A stretch of DNA of 42,169 nucleotides from Novosphingobium sp. (GCF_019748365.1 NZ_JAIEPN010000085.1:1-42169), one strand, 5' to 3'. Shown: positions 32,984-40,727, counted from the first letter of the stretch. Made by a program: numbers and translations. The notes: generated by a model not told the origin, from the letters alone.

Positions 32984-34306
32984 CTACCGCCAGCTATCAA
33001 GCCAGGTATAATCCCGATACGAAAGCTTCCCCGGCAGCGCCCCGGCGGAAAGGATCGGGTAGAACCCCACGAACAGCATGCCCGATAGCACCAGGGTCAG
33101 CGCCCCCGGCCAGCGTCGCCCCTGCTCCCACCACTGCGCCAGCACCAGCGCCAGCGCGGCCATCAGGAACACGCTCGCCAGCGTATAGTGGTAATAGAAC
33201 TGCACCGGCTTGCCGTTGATCGCCCAGAAGATCAGGCTGGCAACATATAGCACCACAACCGCCCCGCGCAGCCGGTCCCCGCGCCGCACCCCGGCCCACA
33301 GGCACAGCAGCAGCGCCGGCAGCCCCGCCAGCATCGTGAAGGGATTGCCGAGGCACAGCACCCCGCGCTGCGCCCCGTCCCACGGCGAATAGAAGAACCA
33401 GATGGGCCGGATGTTGAACACCCATTGCCACCACCGGCTCTGGTAGAGATGCGGTTTCACCACGCTGTCCTGCAGCTTGAGCATGTAGCTCTGCCACGGG
33501 ATCAGCCCCTGCACCGTCAGCGGCTGCACCTTGTAGAAGAAGGCCGGCGCAAAGGTCGCAAAATACGCGATCAAAGGCACCACGCCGAGCCAAAGCACGG
33601 CCTCCAGCAACGAAACGCCCGGCACCGGCCCGGCATCCCGCGCGATCAGGAAAGTGCGCCGCCGCCCTGCCAGCGCCCACCAGCGGTCCCACGCAAACAG
33701 CAGCCCCGGCAGCGCGAGGATCGGCGCCCCGTTCCATTTGCCGCCCAGCGACAGCCCGAGAAACACCCCGCACAGCGCCAGATGCAGGCGGCTTCCCTTG
33801 CGCCATGCCAGCGCCGCCTGCCAGAACCCCAGCGCCAGCATGCTCGCCATCGCCATGTCGAGCATCGCGATGCGGCTCAGCACGAACCACAGGAAATTGG
33901 TCGCAAACAGCAGGCCGAACAGCAGCGTCGCGGTTCGTGAAAGGCTCGCCCACCACATCGCGCGCATGCCTGCGAACAGCCCCAGCGTGCCGAGCAGCGC
34001 ATTGGGCATCCGCCAGCCGAACGGATTGTCGCCGAACACCAGCATGCCAAGCGCGATGAACTCCTTGCCAAGCAGCGGATGCTCCGGGTTCAGCCGGCTC
34101 GAAAGCTCGATCAGCCGCCGCGCGGCTGGGAGGTAGTGCACCTCGTCGAACATGATCTTCGAAGGCGTGCCCAGCCGGTGCAGCACCACCACGAGGAACG
34201 CCAGCGTGATCGCCCAGCACCACACCAGCGGATCGCTTGTCGCGCGGCGCGGGGCAGTCAAGGGCGAAATGATGCGGGAAAGCAGCGTCATGGAAGCCGC
34301 GCGCAT
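32984..34306 (-). CDS. PMT family (GT39-like) dolichyl-phosphate-mannose-protein mannosyltransferase
   Basis: 440 residues, about ten membrane helices. The first external loop carries IMFDEVHYLPAARRLIEL (the Asp-Glu catalytic pair of PMT enzymes) and NPEHPLLGKEFIALGM, the PMT HPPLGK-type motif. Later RWWQWVFNIRPIWFFYSPW matches the C-terminal PMT region. PMT proteins attach mannose from a lipid carrier to serine or threonine during or after secretion. A synthase for such a carrier lies convergently next door. ATG at 34306 chosen for its weak GGGG upstream; 34291 is possible. The promoter must lie in the 71 bases shared with metZ. Confidence 0.85.
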   Translation of the reverse strand: MRAASMTLLSRIISPLTAPRRATSDPLVWCWAITLAFLVVVLHRLGTPSKIMFDEVHYLPAARRLIELSSRLNPEHPLLGKEFIALGMLVFGDNPFGWRMPNALLGTLGLFAGMRAMWWASLSRTATLLFGLLFATNFLWFVLSRIAMLDMAMASMLALGFWQAALAWRKGSRLHLALCGVFLGLSLGGKWNGAPILALPGLLFAWDRWWALAGRRRTFLIARDAGPVPGVSLLEAVLWLGVVPLIAYFATFAPAFFYKVQPLTVQGLIPWQSYMLKLQDSVVKPHLYQSRWWQWVFNIRPIWFFYSPWDGAQRGVLCLGNPFTMLAGLPALLLCLWAGVRRGDRLRGAVVVLYVASLIFWAINGKPVQFYYHYTLASVFLMAALALVLAQWWEQGRRWPGALTLVLSGMLFVGFYPILSAGALPGKLSYRDYTWLDSWR

Positions 34307-34377
34307 ACCCCGTTACGGGCCAAAAGGGCAATGGCGGTGCTTGCACCGCGCCCCCCGCAAAACTAAGGCCCTGTCCC

Positions 34378-35586
34378 ATGAAACGCACCACCGGACAGGA
34401 CCGCTCGATCACCGCCAACTGGCGCCCAGCAACGCAGGCCGTGCGCGGAGGCACCTGGCGTTCGGAAATGGGCGAGACCTCGGAAGCGCTGTTCCTCACC
34501 TCCGGCTATTCCTACGACGATGCCGCCACAGTCGCCGCGCGCTTTGCCGGTGAAGACGACGGCATGACCTATTCGCGCCTGCAGAACCCCACGGTGCAGA
34601 TGCTCGAGGAGCGCATCGCCCTCCTCGAAGGCGCCGAAGCCTGCCGCGCGCAGGCCAGCGGCATGGCCGCGATGACGACGGCCCTCCTCTGCCAGCTCTC
34701 GTCGGGCGATCACATCGTCGCCGCCAAGGCCGCGTTCGGCTCGTGCCGCTGGCTGGTAGACAACCTGCTCCCGCGCTTCGGCATCGAAGGCACCACGATC
34801 GACGCGGGCGACAACGCCGCGTGGGAAGCCGCGATCCGGCCGAATACCAAGGTGTTCTTTTTCGAAAGCCCGGCGAACCCGACGATGGACCTTGTCGATC
34901 TGGAGTTCGTCTGCTCGCTGGCGCGCAAACACGGCATCACAACCGTGGTCGACAACGCCTTCGCCACCAGCGCGCTCCAGCGCCCGCTCGATTTCGGCGC
35001 GGATGTCGTGGCCTATTCGGCCACCAAGATGATGGACGGACAGGGCCGCGTGCTCGCCGGCGCCGTCGCAGGCTCGAAGGAGTTCATCGATGGCAAGCTC
35101 CTGCCCTTCCAGCGCAACACCGGCCCGAACATTGCCCCGTTCAACGCGTGGGTGGTGCTCAAGGGCCTGGAGACGCTGGACCTGCGCATTCGCCGCCAGA
35201 GCGAAAACGCGCTGAAGGTCGCGCAGTTCATCGAAGGCCGCGTGCCGACAGTGCGCTACCCGTTCCTGCCGAGTCACCCGCAGTTCGCGCTGGCGCAGAA
35301 GCAGATGCTGGCCGGCGGCTCGATCATGAGCCTCGAGGTCCCCGGCGGGCGCCTCCAGGCACACGCCCTGCTCGATGCGCTCCAGCTTGTCGACATCTCC
35401 AACAACATCGGCGATTCGCGCTCGCTGATGTGCCACCCGGCATCGACCACCCACCACGGCGTAGGCCCCGAAACCCGCGCCGACATGGGCGTGACCGAAG
35501 GGATGCTGCGGCTGAACGTGGGGCTGGAAGATCCCGACGATGTGATCGAGGATCTGGACCAGGCGCTGCGGGCGGCGGGGCTATAG
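34378..35586 (+). CDS. metZ: O-succinylhomoserine sulfhydrylase (methionine biosynthesis)
   Basis: 402 residues, a PLP enzyme of the Cys/Met metabolism family that makes homocysteine from an activated homoserine and sulfide. Hallmarks: QAVRGGTWRSEMGETSEALF, LTSGYSYDDA, YSRLQNPTVQMLEERIALLE, FFESPANPTMDLVDLE, VVDNAFATSALQRPLD, and the PLP lysine in YSATKMMDGQGRVLAG. The DGQGRV segment after the lysine favours MetZ over cystathionine enzymes. Divergent from the PMT gene across 71 bases, which hold a short CUUG-loop hairpin (GCGGTG-CTTG-CACCGC) of unknown role. Confidence 0.93.
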   Translation: MKRTTGQDRSITANWRPATQAVRGGTWRSEMGETSEALFLTSGYSYDDAATVAARFAGEDDGMTYSRLQNPTVQMLEERIALLEGAEACRAQASGMAAMTTALLCQLSSGDHIVAAKAAFGSCRWLVDNLLPRFGIEGTTIDAGDNAAWEAAIRPNTKVFFFESPANPTMDLVDLEFVCSLARKHGITTVVDNAFATSALQRPLDFGADVVAYSATKMMDGQGRVLAGAVAGSKEFIDGKLLPFQRNTGPNIAPFNAWVVLKGLETLDLRIRRQSENALKVAQFIEGRVPTVRYPFLPSHPQFALAQKQMLAGGSIMSLEVPGGRLQAHALLDALQLVDISNNIGDSRSLMCHPASTTHHGVGPETRADMGVTEGMLRLNVGLEDPDDVIEDLDQALRAAGL

Positions 35587-35595
35587 CAAAGGGCG

Positions 35596-35754
35596 TTTCT
35601 CGCAGAGACGCAAAGGGAAACAAGAGCGCAGAGATGTAGCTTGGCAATCCGGCGTCAGCCGGAACAGGACAAAACGGCGTGCTGAGTGAAAGCGGCTCCG
35701 CCGCCCATCACCACCTCTTCGCGCCCTTCTTTCCCTCTGCGTCTCTGCGAGAAA
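35596..35754. repeat. Inverted-repeat element between metZ and ubiK (about 160 bases, 22-base arms)
   Basis: The 22-base arm at 35596-35617 (TTTCTCGCAGAGACGC and AAAGGG) recurs inverted at 35733-35754 with one mismatch. About 115 bases lie between, including a small hairpin TCCGGC-GTCA-GCCGGA (35648-35663). No open frame of note is inside. The element fills almost the whole space between two convergent genes (stops at 35586 and 35763). It could act as a bidirectional terminator and resembles a small non-autonomous mobile or REP-type element. I recall similar CGCAGAGACGC repeats in other sphingomonad genomes, unverified here. Confidence 0.7.
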
Positions 35755-35762
35755 CCCCGTCC

Positions 35763-36011
35763 TCAGCCGCCGAGCTTGGCTTCCAGAGCCTCGATCCGGG
35801 CCTTCAGCGCCTCGGCTTCCTCGCGCGCGGCGGTGGCCATGTCCTTCACCACCTCGAATTCCTCGCGGCTGACGAAGTCCATGCCGCCGAAAGTTTCGCG
35901 CAGCTTCTCGCGCGCGGTTTCGCCCGCTTCGCGGCCCATGCCGGCGAGCGTGCCCGCAGCGCTGTTCAGCAGCTTGACGAAATCGGCGATCATCGGGTTC
36001 TCGGACTGCAT
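35763..36011 (-). CDS. ubiK: Accessory factor UbiK family protein (YqiC/BMFP)
   Basis: 82 residues from the ATG at 36011 (MQSENPMIADFVKLLNSAAG). The C-terminal coiled coil (AREEAEALKARIEALEAKLG) and the amphipathic start are typical of the BMFP/UbiK family, small membrane-associated trimers that support ubiquinone synthesis. The middle segment FVSREEFEVVKDMATAAREE is the family signature. An in-frame start 48 bases upstream is less credible. Ends nine bases from the inverted-repeat element. Confidence 0.88.
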   Translation of the reverse strand: MQSENPMIADFVKLLNSAAGTLAGMGREAGETAREKLRETFGGMDFVSREEFEVVKDMATAAREEAEALKARIEALEAKLGG

Positions 36012-36107
36012 GGCTTGGGCCTTCGATACGAATTCACTGTCCCGCAAATGGCGATTCACACCGCGCGGCGCAAGGCGTGATCCCGGGCAAAACGATATCC
36101 GGTGTGA

Positions 36108-36662
36108 TCAGATCTTGACCCGCACCACCGCGCCGCTCCCAGGCGCGCCGTCAGCTCCGGGATTTAGCGCCAGAAACTGGTAGTTGAGCATCGCAGCGAA
36201 GCACAGCCAGGCCAGGTATGGCAGCAGCAGCGCGCCAGCCACCGGGCGCACGCGCCAGAACAGCGGAACCATCACCAGCGTCAGCACGATCATCGCAAGG
36301 ATGATGCCGAATGCGACCGCCATCTGATGGAAGGCGAAGAACACCGGGCTCCACGCCAGATTGAGCACCATCTGGATGATGAAGACCGCCATCGCCGAAC
36401 CGCGGCTTGGTGCGCCGCGGGCCGAGGCCACCATCGCCAGCGCGAATCCGATCACAACATATAGCACCGACCAGACGATCCCGAAGGTTGCCGGTGGCGG
36501 ATAGAGCGAAGGCTTCGACAGTTCGGCGAACCAGGGATTCTCGGGCCCCGCATTCGAAACCAGACTGGAAAGAAACCCAAGCCCAAGCACCGTCGGAACC
36601 GTGAACAGCGACCAGCGCAGCAGGCTCGCGCGCAGCTGGGCAGGTGAGGCGAGATAACGCAT
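36108..36662 (-). CDS. tspO: TspO/MBR family tryptophan-rich membrane protein
   Basis: 184 residues, five helices. The TspO signature is clear: NPWFAELSKPSLYPPPATFG then IVWSVLYVVIGFALA, and VLNLAWSPVFFAFHQMAVAF. TspO binds porphyrins and cholesterol-like ligands and affects pigment and stress regulation in alphaproteobacteria. ATG at 36662 chosen, with GGGGGA upstream; a start 102 bases further up would add 34 residues not typical of the family. A C-terminal tail (NPGADGAPGSGAVVRVKI) is slightly longer than usual. Confidence 0.9.
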   Translation of the reverse strand: MRYLASPAQLRASLLRWSLFTVPTVLGLGFLSSLVSNAGPENPWFAELSKPSLYPPPATFGIVWSVLYVVIGFALAMVASARGAPSRGSAMAVFIIQMVLNLAWSPVFFAFHQMAVAFGIILAMIVLTLVMVPLFWRVRPVAGALLLPYLAWLCFAAMLNYQFLALNPGADGAPGSGAVVRVKI

Positions 36663-36798
36663 GTGCTCGAAGTGTCCCCCCGGAGCGCTCCGGTAAAAAG
36701 CGATTCGTTGCCGTATCAGTTCGCAGATATTGGCTGCGCTGCAGCAACTAGGCAATCTCCGCAAGGGAATGGTGCACCAAGCAGGGACAATCGGTGCT

Positions 36799-37572
36799 CT
36801 AGCCTCCGGGATGCAGCGCCGAAATCAGGAATTCCACGTTGCCTTCCGGGCCGGTGATCGGGCTCGTGGTGATGCCCTGCACCGTCCAGCCCTCGCCTTC
36901 CAGCCAGTCCTGCACTTCCTGGCAGACGCGCGTGTGCAATGCGGAATCGCGCACCACGCCGCCCTTGCCGACTTCGCCGCGTCCCACTTCGAACTGCGGC
37001 TTGATCAGCGCCACCAGCCGCGTCGGCCGAGCCGCCAGCGCGAGCGGCACTTCCAGCACCTTGCGCAAGGATATGAAGCTCGCATCGCACACCACCCAGC
37101 TCGCCGGCTTATCGATCTGGGCTGGGGTGAGGATCCGCGCGCTGGTCTGCTCCAGCACGGTCACGCGCGGGTCCTGCCGCAGTTTCCACGCCAGCTGGTT
37201 CGTCCCCGAATCGACCGCGAAGACATGCACCGCCCCGCGGGTGAGCAGCACGTCGGTAAATCCGCCTGTTGAACTGCCGATGTCCATCGCGGTCACCCCC
37301 GCCGGATCGAGCGCGAAGTGTTCCAGCGCGTGCGCCAGCTTTATCCCCCCGCGCGAAACCCAGGGATGGTCGCGCCCGCGCACTTCGATCGGCGCATCGG
37401 CGGCCAGTGCATGGCCGGCTTTCACCAGCTTGGTCTCGCCCGAATAGACGTGGCCCGCCAGAATCAGCGCCTGTGCGCGGGCACGGCTCTCGGCCAGGCC
37501 GCGCTCCACCAGCAACTGGTCGATGCGCACCTTCGATTTGCCCGATGAATTTGCAGAGCTGCTTGAGGTCAC
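36799..37572 (-). CDS. tlyA: TlyA family RNA 2'-O-methyltransferase / hemolysin-like
   Basis: About 257 residues. An S4 RNA-binding domain (VRIDQLLVERGLAESRARAQ, ALILAGHVYSG) is joined to an FtsJ-like SAM methyltransferase domain (AMDIGSSTGGFTDVLLTRGA, VFAVDSGTNQLAWKLR, VVCDASFISLRKVLEVPLAL). TlyA proteins methylate ribosomal RNA at C1409/C1920-type sites; the hemolysin name is historical. I favour the GTG at 37572, which has GGAAGAGAG five bases upstream. A possible ATG at 37599 shares its CATG with the start of the divergent lipoprotein gene and has no ribosome site. Confidence 0.9.
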   Translation of the reverse strand: MTSSSSANSSGKSKVRIDQLLVERGLAESRARAQALILAGHVYSGETKLVKAGHALAADAPIEVRGRDHPWVSRGGIKLAHALEHFALDPAGVTAMDIGSSTGGFTDVLLTRGAVHVFAVDSGTNQLAWKLRQDPRVTVLEQTSARILTPAQIDKPASWVVCDASFISLRKVLEVPLALAARPTRLVALIKPQFEVGRGEVGKGGVVRDSALHTRVCQEVQDWLEGEGWTVQGITTSPITGPEGNVEFLISALHPGG

Positions 37573-37597
37573 CGCTGCTCTCTTCCATACCCGGGGC

Positions 37598-38188
37598 ATG
37601 AAGATCAACCGCACCGCTCTGATGATTGCTTCGGTGCTGTCATTGGCAGGCTGCACGCAGGCGCCTCCGCAGCCTTCTCCGGCCCCGCACGGTGGCACGC
37701 CCCCGCCTGCATCGAAGCCGGTGCTCCCCGCCCCGCTGCCACGCCCCGCACCGCCGCCCCCTCTGCCTCCGCGCGCAGACGCCACGAACTGGCGCGATCT
37801 TCCGCAGACACCCGGTAGCTGGACCTACACCGCGGAAAGCACCGGCAGCGCCGTCCGCTTCGGCCAGCCGGGCGCCGGTCCGCTCATCCTGATGCGCTGC
37901 GATCGCAGCCGCCCGGCGATTGTGGTGCAGCGCGCAGGCTTTGCTGCTGGCGCGGTACCGGCCACGATCACCACGAGCAGCACGAGCCGCCACCTCACCG
38001 CCTCACCCACCGGAAACGCTGCGCCCAGCGGCATCACCGCGTTCGAAATCGCCTTCAACGTCCGCGATCCGCTGCTCGATGCGATCGCCTTCAGCCGGGG
38101 CCGGTTCATGGTCGAAATGGGCGGCGCGCAGACGCTTGTGCTGCCCGCATGGTCCGAACTCGGCCGCGTGATCGAGGACTGCCGCTGA
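37598..38188 (+). CDS. Proline-rich lipoprotein, hypothetical
   Basis: 196 residues. A lipoprotein signal (MKINRTALMIASVLSLAGC) puts the lipidated cysteine at residue 19, followed by about 45 residues extremely rich in proline and alanine (PLPRPAPPPPLPPRA), a likely spacer across the periplasm. The remaining ~130 residues form a compact domain beginning NWRDLPQTPGSWTYTAES. No family recognised. It is divergent from tlyA: the start codons are within about 30 bases of each other, so one promoter region must overlap the opposite gene. Confidence 0.75.
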   Translation: MKINRTALMIASVLSLAGCTQAPPQPSPAPHGGTPPPASKPVLPAPLPRPAPPPPLPPRADATNWRDLPQTPGSWTYTAESTGSAVRFGQPGAGPLILMRCDRSRPAIVVQRAGFAAGAVPATITTSSTSRHLTASPTGNAAPSGITAFEIAFNVRDPLLDAIAFSRGRFMVEMGGAQTLVLPAWSELGRVIEDCR

Positions 38189-38390
38189 GGGGGATGCACC
38201 CCGGCAGACTTATCCACCACGCGAGCGCGAAGACACAATTCTGACCGCAAAAAAAATCAATGCAAGACTTGTTCTTGGCCCCGTGATGAATCACATTCGA
38301 CTCAAGGCCGGTACAGGGCTGCAATCCTCCGGTCGAGCCGCACACCGATGTCAACGGGATCGGGAAGGCGGCACTTGGCTCAACAGCGCG

Positions 38391-38462
38391 AAAGGAGGTG
38401 ATCCGATGTCTCATGGTTCAGCAGAGGGGTCGGCATTGCGCATCGCGGAGCATTATCGCTAG
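38391..38462 (+). CDS. Putative 18-residue leader peptide with a near-complete anti-Shine-Dalgarno match
   Basis: Bases 38391-38404 read AAAGGAGGTGATCC, a 14-base perfect complement to the 3' end of 16S rRNA (GGATCACCTCCTTT), followed seven bases after the AGGAGG core by an ATG at 38406. The ORF (MSHGSAEGSALRIAEHYR) ends with TAG at 38460-38462. A ribosome site this long is rare and may hold the ribosome. Only one Leu and one Ile codon occur, side by side with Arg between (LRI), so it is not rich in branched-chain codons as a classical leader would be. Too short to judge by homology. Confidence 0.5.
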   Translation, partial: KGGDPMSHGSAEGSALRIAEHYR

Positions 38463-38515
38463 TTTGTTCAAGCGATAAAGGCACCGTGGGCGGCACTTCC
38501 GGCCGCTGACCATGC

Positions 38516-38550
38516 GAAGGGCCGCTTCCGATTGCCGGAAGCGGCCCTTC
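38516..38550 (+). terminator. Strong 15-bp hairpin before ilvE (possible attenuator)
   Basis: A perfect 15-base-pair stem: GAAGGGCCGCTTCCG (38516-38530), loop ATTGC, CGGAAGCGGCCCTTC (38536-38550). The 3' side is not followed by a T-run (ACATTTGTTG), so intrinsic termination is only partly supported. An upstream segment CTTCCGG (38496-38502) can pair with CCGGAAG (38535-38541) of the 3' arm, allowing a competing fold. A second hairpin (TTGTTGCAAATG / CATTTG-CG-CAACAA, 38555-38586) follows directly. Confidence 0.5.
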
Positions 38551-38633
38551 ACATTTGTTGCAAATGACTTGCCATTTGCGCAACAATCGTTCACGGACCG
38601 TCGCGCACCTAACTATCCCGAAGGACCGCCCTG

Positions 38634-39737
38634 ATGGCGACGATCGCACCTGCCGCCCCGTTGACCTTCACGCACACGCCGCACCCGGCCCCTGTGGCCG
38701 CCGAAGCGCGCGCGGAAATCCTTGCGAACCCCGGCTTCGGCACTGCGTTCTCGGATCACATGGTGTCGCTCAGCTATGACGAGGGCAAGGGCTGGCACAG
38801 CGCCGAAGTGGTCCCCTATGGCCCGATCCCGCTCGATCCCGCCGCTGCGGTGCTGCACTACGCGCAGGAAATCTTCGAGGGGCTGAAGGCCTATCGCCTG
38901 GCTGATGGCGGCATCGCCCTGTTCCGCCCCGAAGCCAACGCCGCGCGCTTCAATGCCTCGGCCGCGCGGCTTGCCATGCCGACCTTGCCCGAAGGCCTGT
39001 TCACACGGGCGGTGGAAGAGCTCGTCAAGGCGGACAAGGACTGGTTCCCCACCGTCGAGGGCGGCTCGCTCTATCTGCGTCCCTTCATGTTCGCGAGCGA
39101 GGCGTTCCTCGGCGTGCGTCCCTCGAAGCAGTACCGCTTCCTGGTGATCGCCAGCCCCGCGGGCAACTACTTCAAGTCGGGCGCCCCCGCCGTTTCGCTG
39201 TGGGTGAGCGACTACAGCCGCGCCGCGCCCGGCGGCACCGGCGCGGCCAAGTGCGGCGGCAACTACGCGGCCAGCCTCGTCCCCACCGCCGAAGCCTTTG
39301 CGCGCGGGCACGATCAGGTGCTGTTCCTCGATGCGGTCGAGCGGCAGTGGATCGAGGAACTGGGCGGCATGAACCTGTTCTTCGTCTTCGCCGATGGCTC
39401 GATGGTCACGCCCCCGCTCGGCGGCACGATCCTCCCCGGCATCACCCGCGAAAGCCTGATTCAGCTGGCGCGCGAGGAAGGCCTCACCGTGCGCGAGGAG
39501 CGCTATTCGCTGGCCCAGTGGCAGGCGGATGCGACCTCGGGCAAGCTCACCGAAACCTTCGCCTGCGGCACCGCCGCGGTGGTGACGCCCGTCGGCAAGG
39601 TCACCAGCAGCACCGACAGCTTCGTGATCGGCAGCGGCGGCCCCGGCCAGCTCACCCAGAAGCTGCGCCAGCGCCTCGTCTCGATCCAGCGCGGCGAGGC
39701 TGCCGATCCGCACGGCTGGGTGCACCGCATCGGCTGA
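38634..39737 (+). CDS. ilvE: Branched-chain amino acid aminotransferase
   Basis: 367 residues, fold-type IV PLP enzyme that transfers the amino group between glutamate and the keto acids of Leu, Ile and Val. Seen: HYAQEIFEGLKAYRLADGGI, the PLP lysine region AAKCGGNYAASLVPTAEAFA, VLFLDAVERQWIEELGGMNL, FADGSMVTPPLGGTILPGIT and CGTAAVVTPVGKV. The length (about 360) is that of the eukaryote-like/ilvE type II subgroup. Start ATG 38634 with GAAGGACCG upstream. The long leader described above suggests post-initiation control. A separate SDR gene follows after 81 bases. Confidence 0.95.
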   Translation: MATIAPAAPLTFTHTPHPAPVAAEARAEILANPGFGTAFSDHMVSLSYDEGKGWHSAEVVPYGPIPLDPAAAVLHYAQEIFEGLKAYRLADGGIALFRPEANAARFNASAARLAMPTLPEGLFTRAVEELVKADKDWFPTVEGGSLYLRPFMFASEAFLGVRPSKQYRFLVIASPAGNYFKSGAPAVSLWVSDYSRAAPGGTGAAKCGGNYAASLVPTAEAFARGHDQVLFLDAVERQWIEELGGMNLFFVFADGSMVTPPLGGTILPGITRESLIQLAREEGLTVREERYSLAQWQADATSGKLTETFACGTAAVVTPVGKVTSSTDSFVIGSGGPGQLTQKLRQRLVSIQRGEAADPHGWVHRIG

Positions 39738-39782
39738 GGACCCGGTTGCCAAGGCCCTTGCGCCATGGCATCGCGCTCCCAT

Positions 39783-39796
39783 TAACCGCCCGGTTA
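39783..39796. promoter_or_regulatory. Palindromic operator candidate upstream of the SDR gene
   Basis: TAACCG-CC-CGGTTA is a perfect palindrome with six-base arms, 22 bases before the ATG at 39819. A -35-like TTGCGC upstream and a TTAACC overlapping the palindrome could form a promoter, so a repressor here would block transcription. Its shape suits a TetR-type regulator, common for fatty-acid genes. Confidence 0.45.
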
Positions 39797-39818
39797 GGGT
39801 GCTAGGGAGAGTCCTCAC

Positions 39819-40727
39819 ATGAGCATTTCCTTCAAGGACAAGGTCGCCATCGTCACCGGCGCCGGCGGCGGCATCGGCCGTGAATACGCGCTCGAACTCG
39901 GCCGCCGCGGCGCCAAGGTCGTCGTCAACGATATCGGCGGCGCGCGCGATGGCACCGGTCATTCCGACGCCGCGCTCAAGGTCGTCGAGGAAATCAAGGC
40001 CGCGGGCGGCGAGGCCATGTCGAACGGCGGCTCGGTCACCGAATTCGAGCAGATGGCCGAAATGGTCGCCAAGGCCAAGGAAGCCTGGGGCGGCGTCCAC
40101 ATCCTCATCAACAATGCCGGCATCCTGCGCGACAAGAGCTTCACCAAGATGGACCCGGCCGATTTCGAGATGGTCGTCAAGGTCCACCTCATCGGTTCGG
40201 CCTTCGCTACCAAGGCGTGCTGGGACCTGATGCGCGAACAGAACTACGGCCGCATCCTGATGACCGCATCCTCGACCGGCCTGTTCGGCAACTTCGGCCA
40301 GGCCAACTACGGCGCGGCGAAGCTCGGTCTCGCGGGCCTCACCAAGACGCTTTATCTCGAAGGCGCGAAGAACAACATCAAGGTCAATACCTTGGCCCCG
40401 GTCGCCGCGACCCGCATGACCGAGGACATCTTCCCCGAAGCCGCATTCAAGATGTTCGGCCCCGAGAATGTCGTCCCCGCCGCGCTGTTCCTCGTCTCGG
40501 ACGATGCCCCCACCAACGCCATCGTCGGCGCGGGCGCAGGTGCCTATCACTCGGCATGGGTCACGATGAACAAGGCCGTCGTCCTCCCGCAGAGCGAGCG
40601 CACGGTCGAAGGCTTTGCCGAGCATTGGGCCGAGATTTCGGACCGCACCGGCGATTTCGTGCCCCAGTCGGGCGCCGAGCAGAGCCAGGCAATTCTTGTC
40701 CAGCTTCAGGCCGCGATGAAGGGGTGA
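39819..40727 (+). CDS. SDR family dehydrogenase (MFE-2 type, 3-hydroxyacyl-CoA dehydrogenase-like)
   Basis: 302 residues. Classical short-chain dehydrogenase: NAD-binding TGAGGGIGREYALELGRRGA, NNAGILRDKSF, and the catalytic Ser-Tyr-Lys in MTASSTGLFGNFGQANYGAA followed by K. The NAD-binding and NDIGGARDGTGHSDAA stretch match the N-terminal dehydrogenase of peroxisomal multifunctional enzyme 2, which handles (3R)-hydroxyacyl-CoA in beta-oxidation. It lacks the hydratase and SCP domains of the eukaryotic protein. It stands alone and may be under the palindrome at 39783-39796. Confidence 0.9.
   Translation: MSISFKDKVAIVTGAGGGIGREYALELGRRGAKVVVNDIGGARDGTGHSDAALKVVEEIKAAGGEAMSNGGSVTEFEQMAEMVAKAKEAWGGVHILINNAGILRDKSFTKMDPADFEMVVKVHLIGSAFATKACWDLMREQNYGRILMTASSTGLFGNFGQANYGAAKLGLAGLTKTLYLEGAKNNIKVNTLAPVAATRMTEDIFPEAAFKMFGPENVVPAALFLVSDDAPTNAIVGAGAGAYHSAWVTMNKAVVLPQSERTVEGFAEHWAEISDRTGDFVPQSGAEQSQAILVQLQAAMKG

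Larger units (their letters stand above)
38189..38633 (+). promoter_or_regulatory. Long ilvE leader region
   Basis: About 445 bases before ilvE. Parts in order: a small GGGG/CCCC hairpin just after the lipoprotein stop; an A-tract (38248-38256 region) followed by a TTGTTC that could be a -35 box; a 12-base palindrome GTGATGAATCAC (38283-38294); an 18-codon ORF at 38406-38462 with an unusually long ribosome site; then two stem-loops (38516-38550 and 38555-38586). The order short ORF, alternative pairing, strong hairpin, gene is that of transcription attenuation or translational control of the downstream branched-chain amino-acid aminotransferase gene. This is inference from layout. Confidence 0.5.

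Noticed and set aside
34307..34377. Possible SAM-II riboswitch upstream of metZ (GCGGTG-CTTG-CACCGC hairpin, then CTAAGG before the ATG).
   Set aside because: SAM-II needs a long loop with a UUUG-like segment and a pseudoknot; here the loop is only four bases, so the aptamer cannot form.
36799..37785. Longer tlyA reading frame starting at 37785.
   Set aside because: The extra residues are glycine/alanine-rich and run antisense through the lipoprotein gene; a GTG with a good ribosome site exists at 37572.
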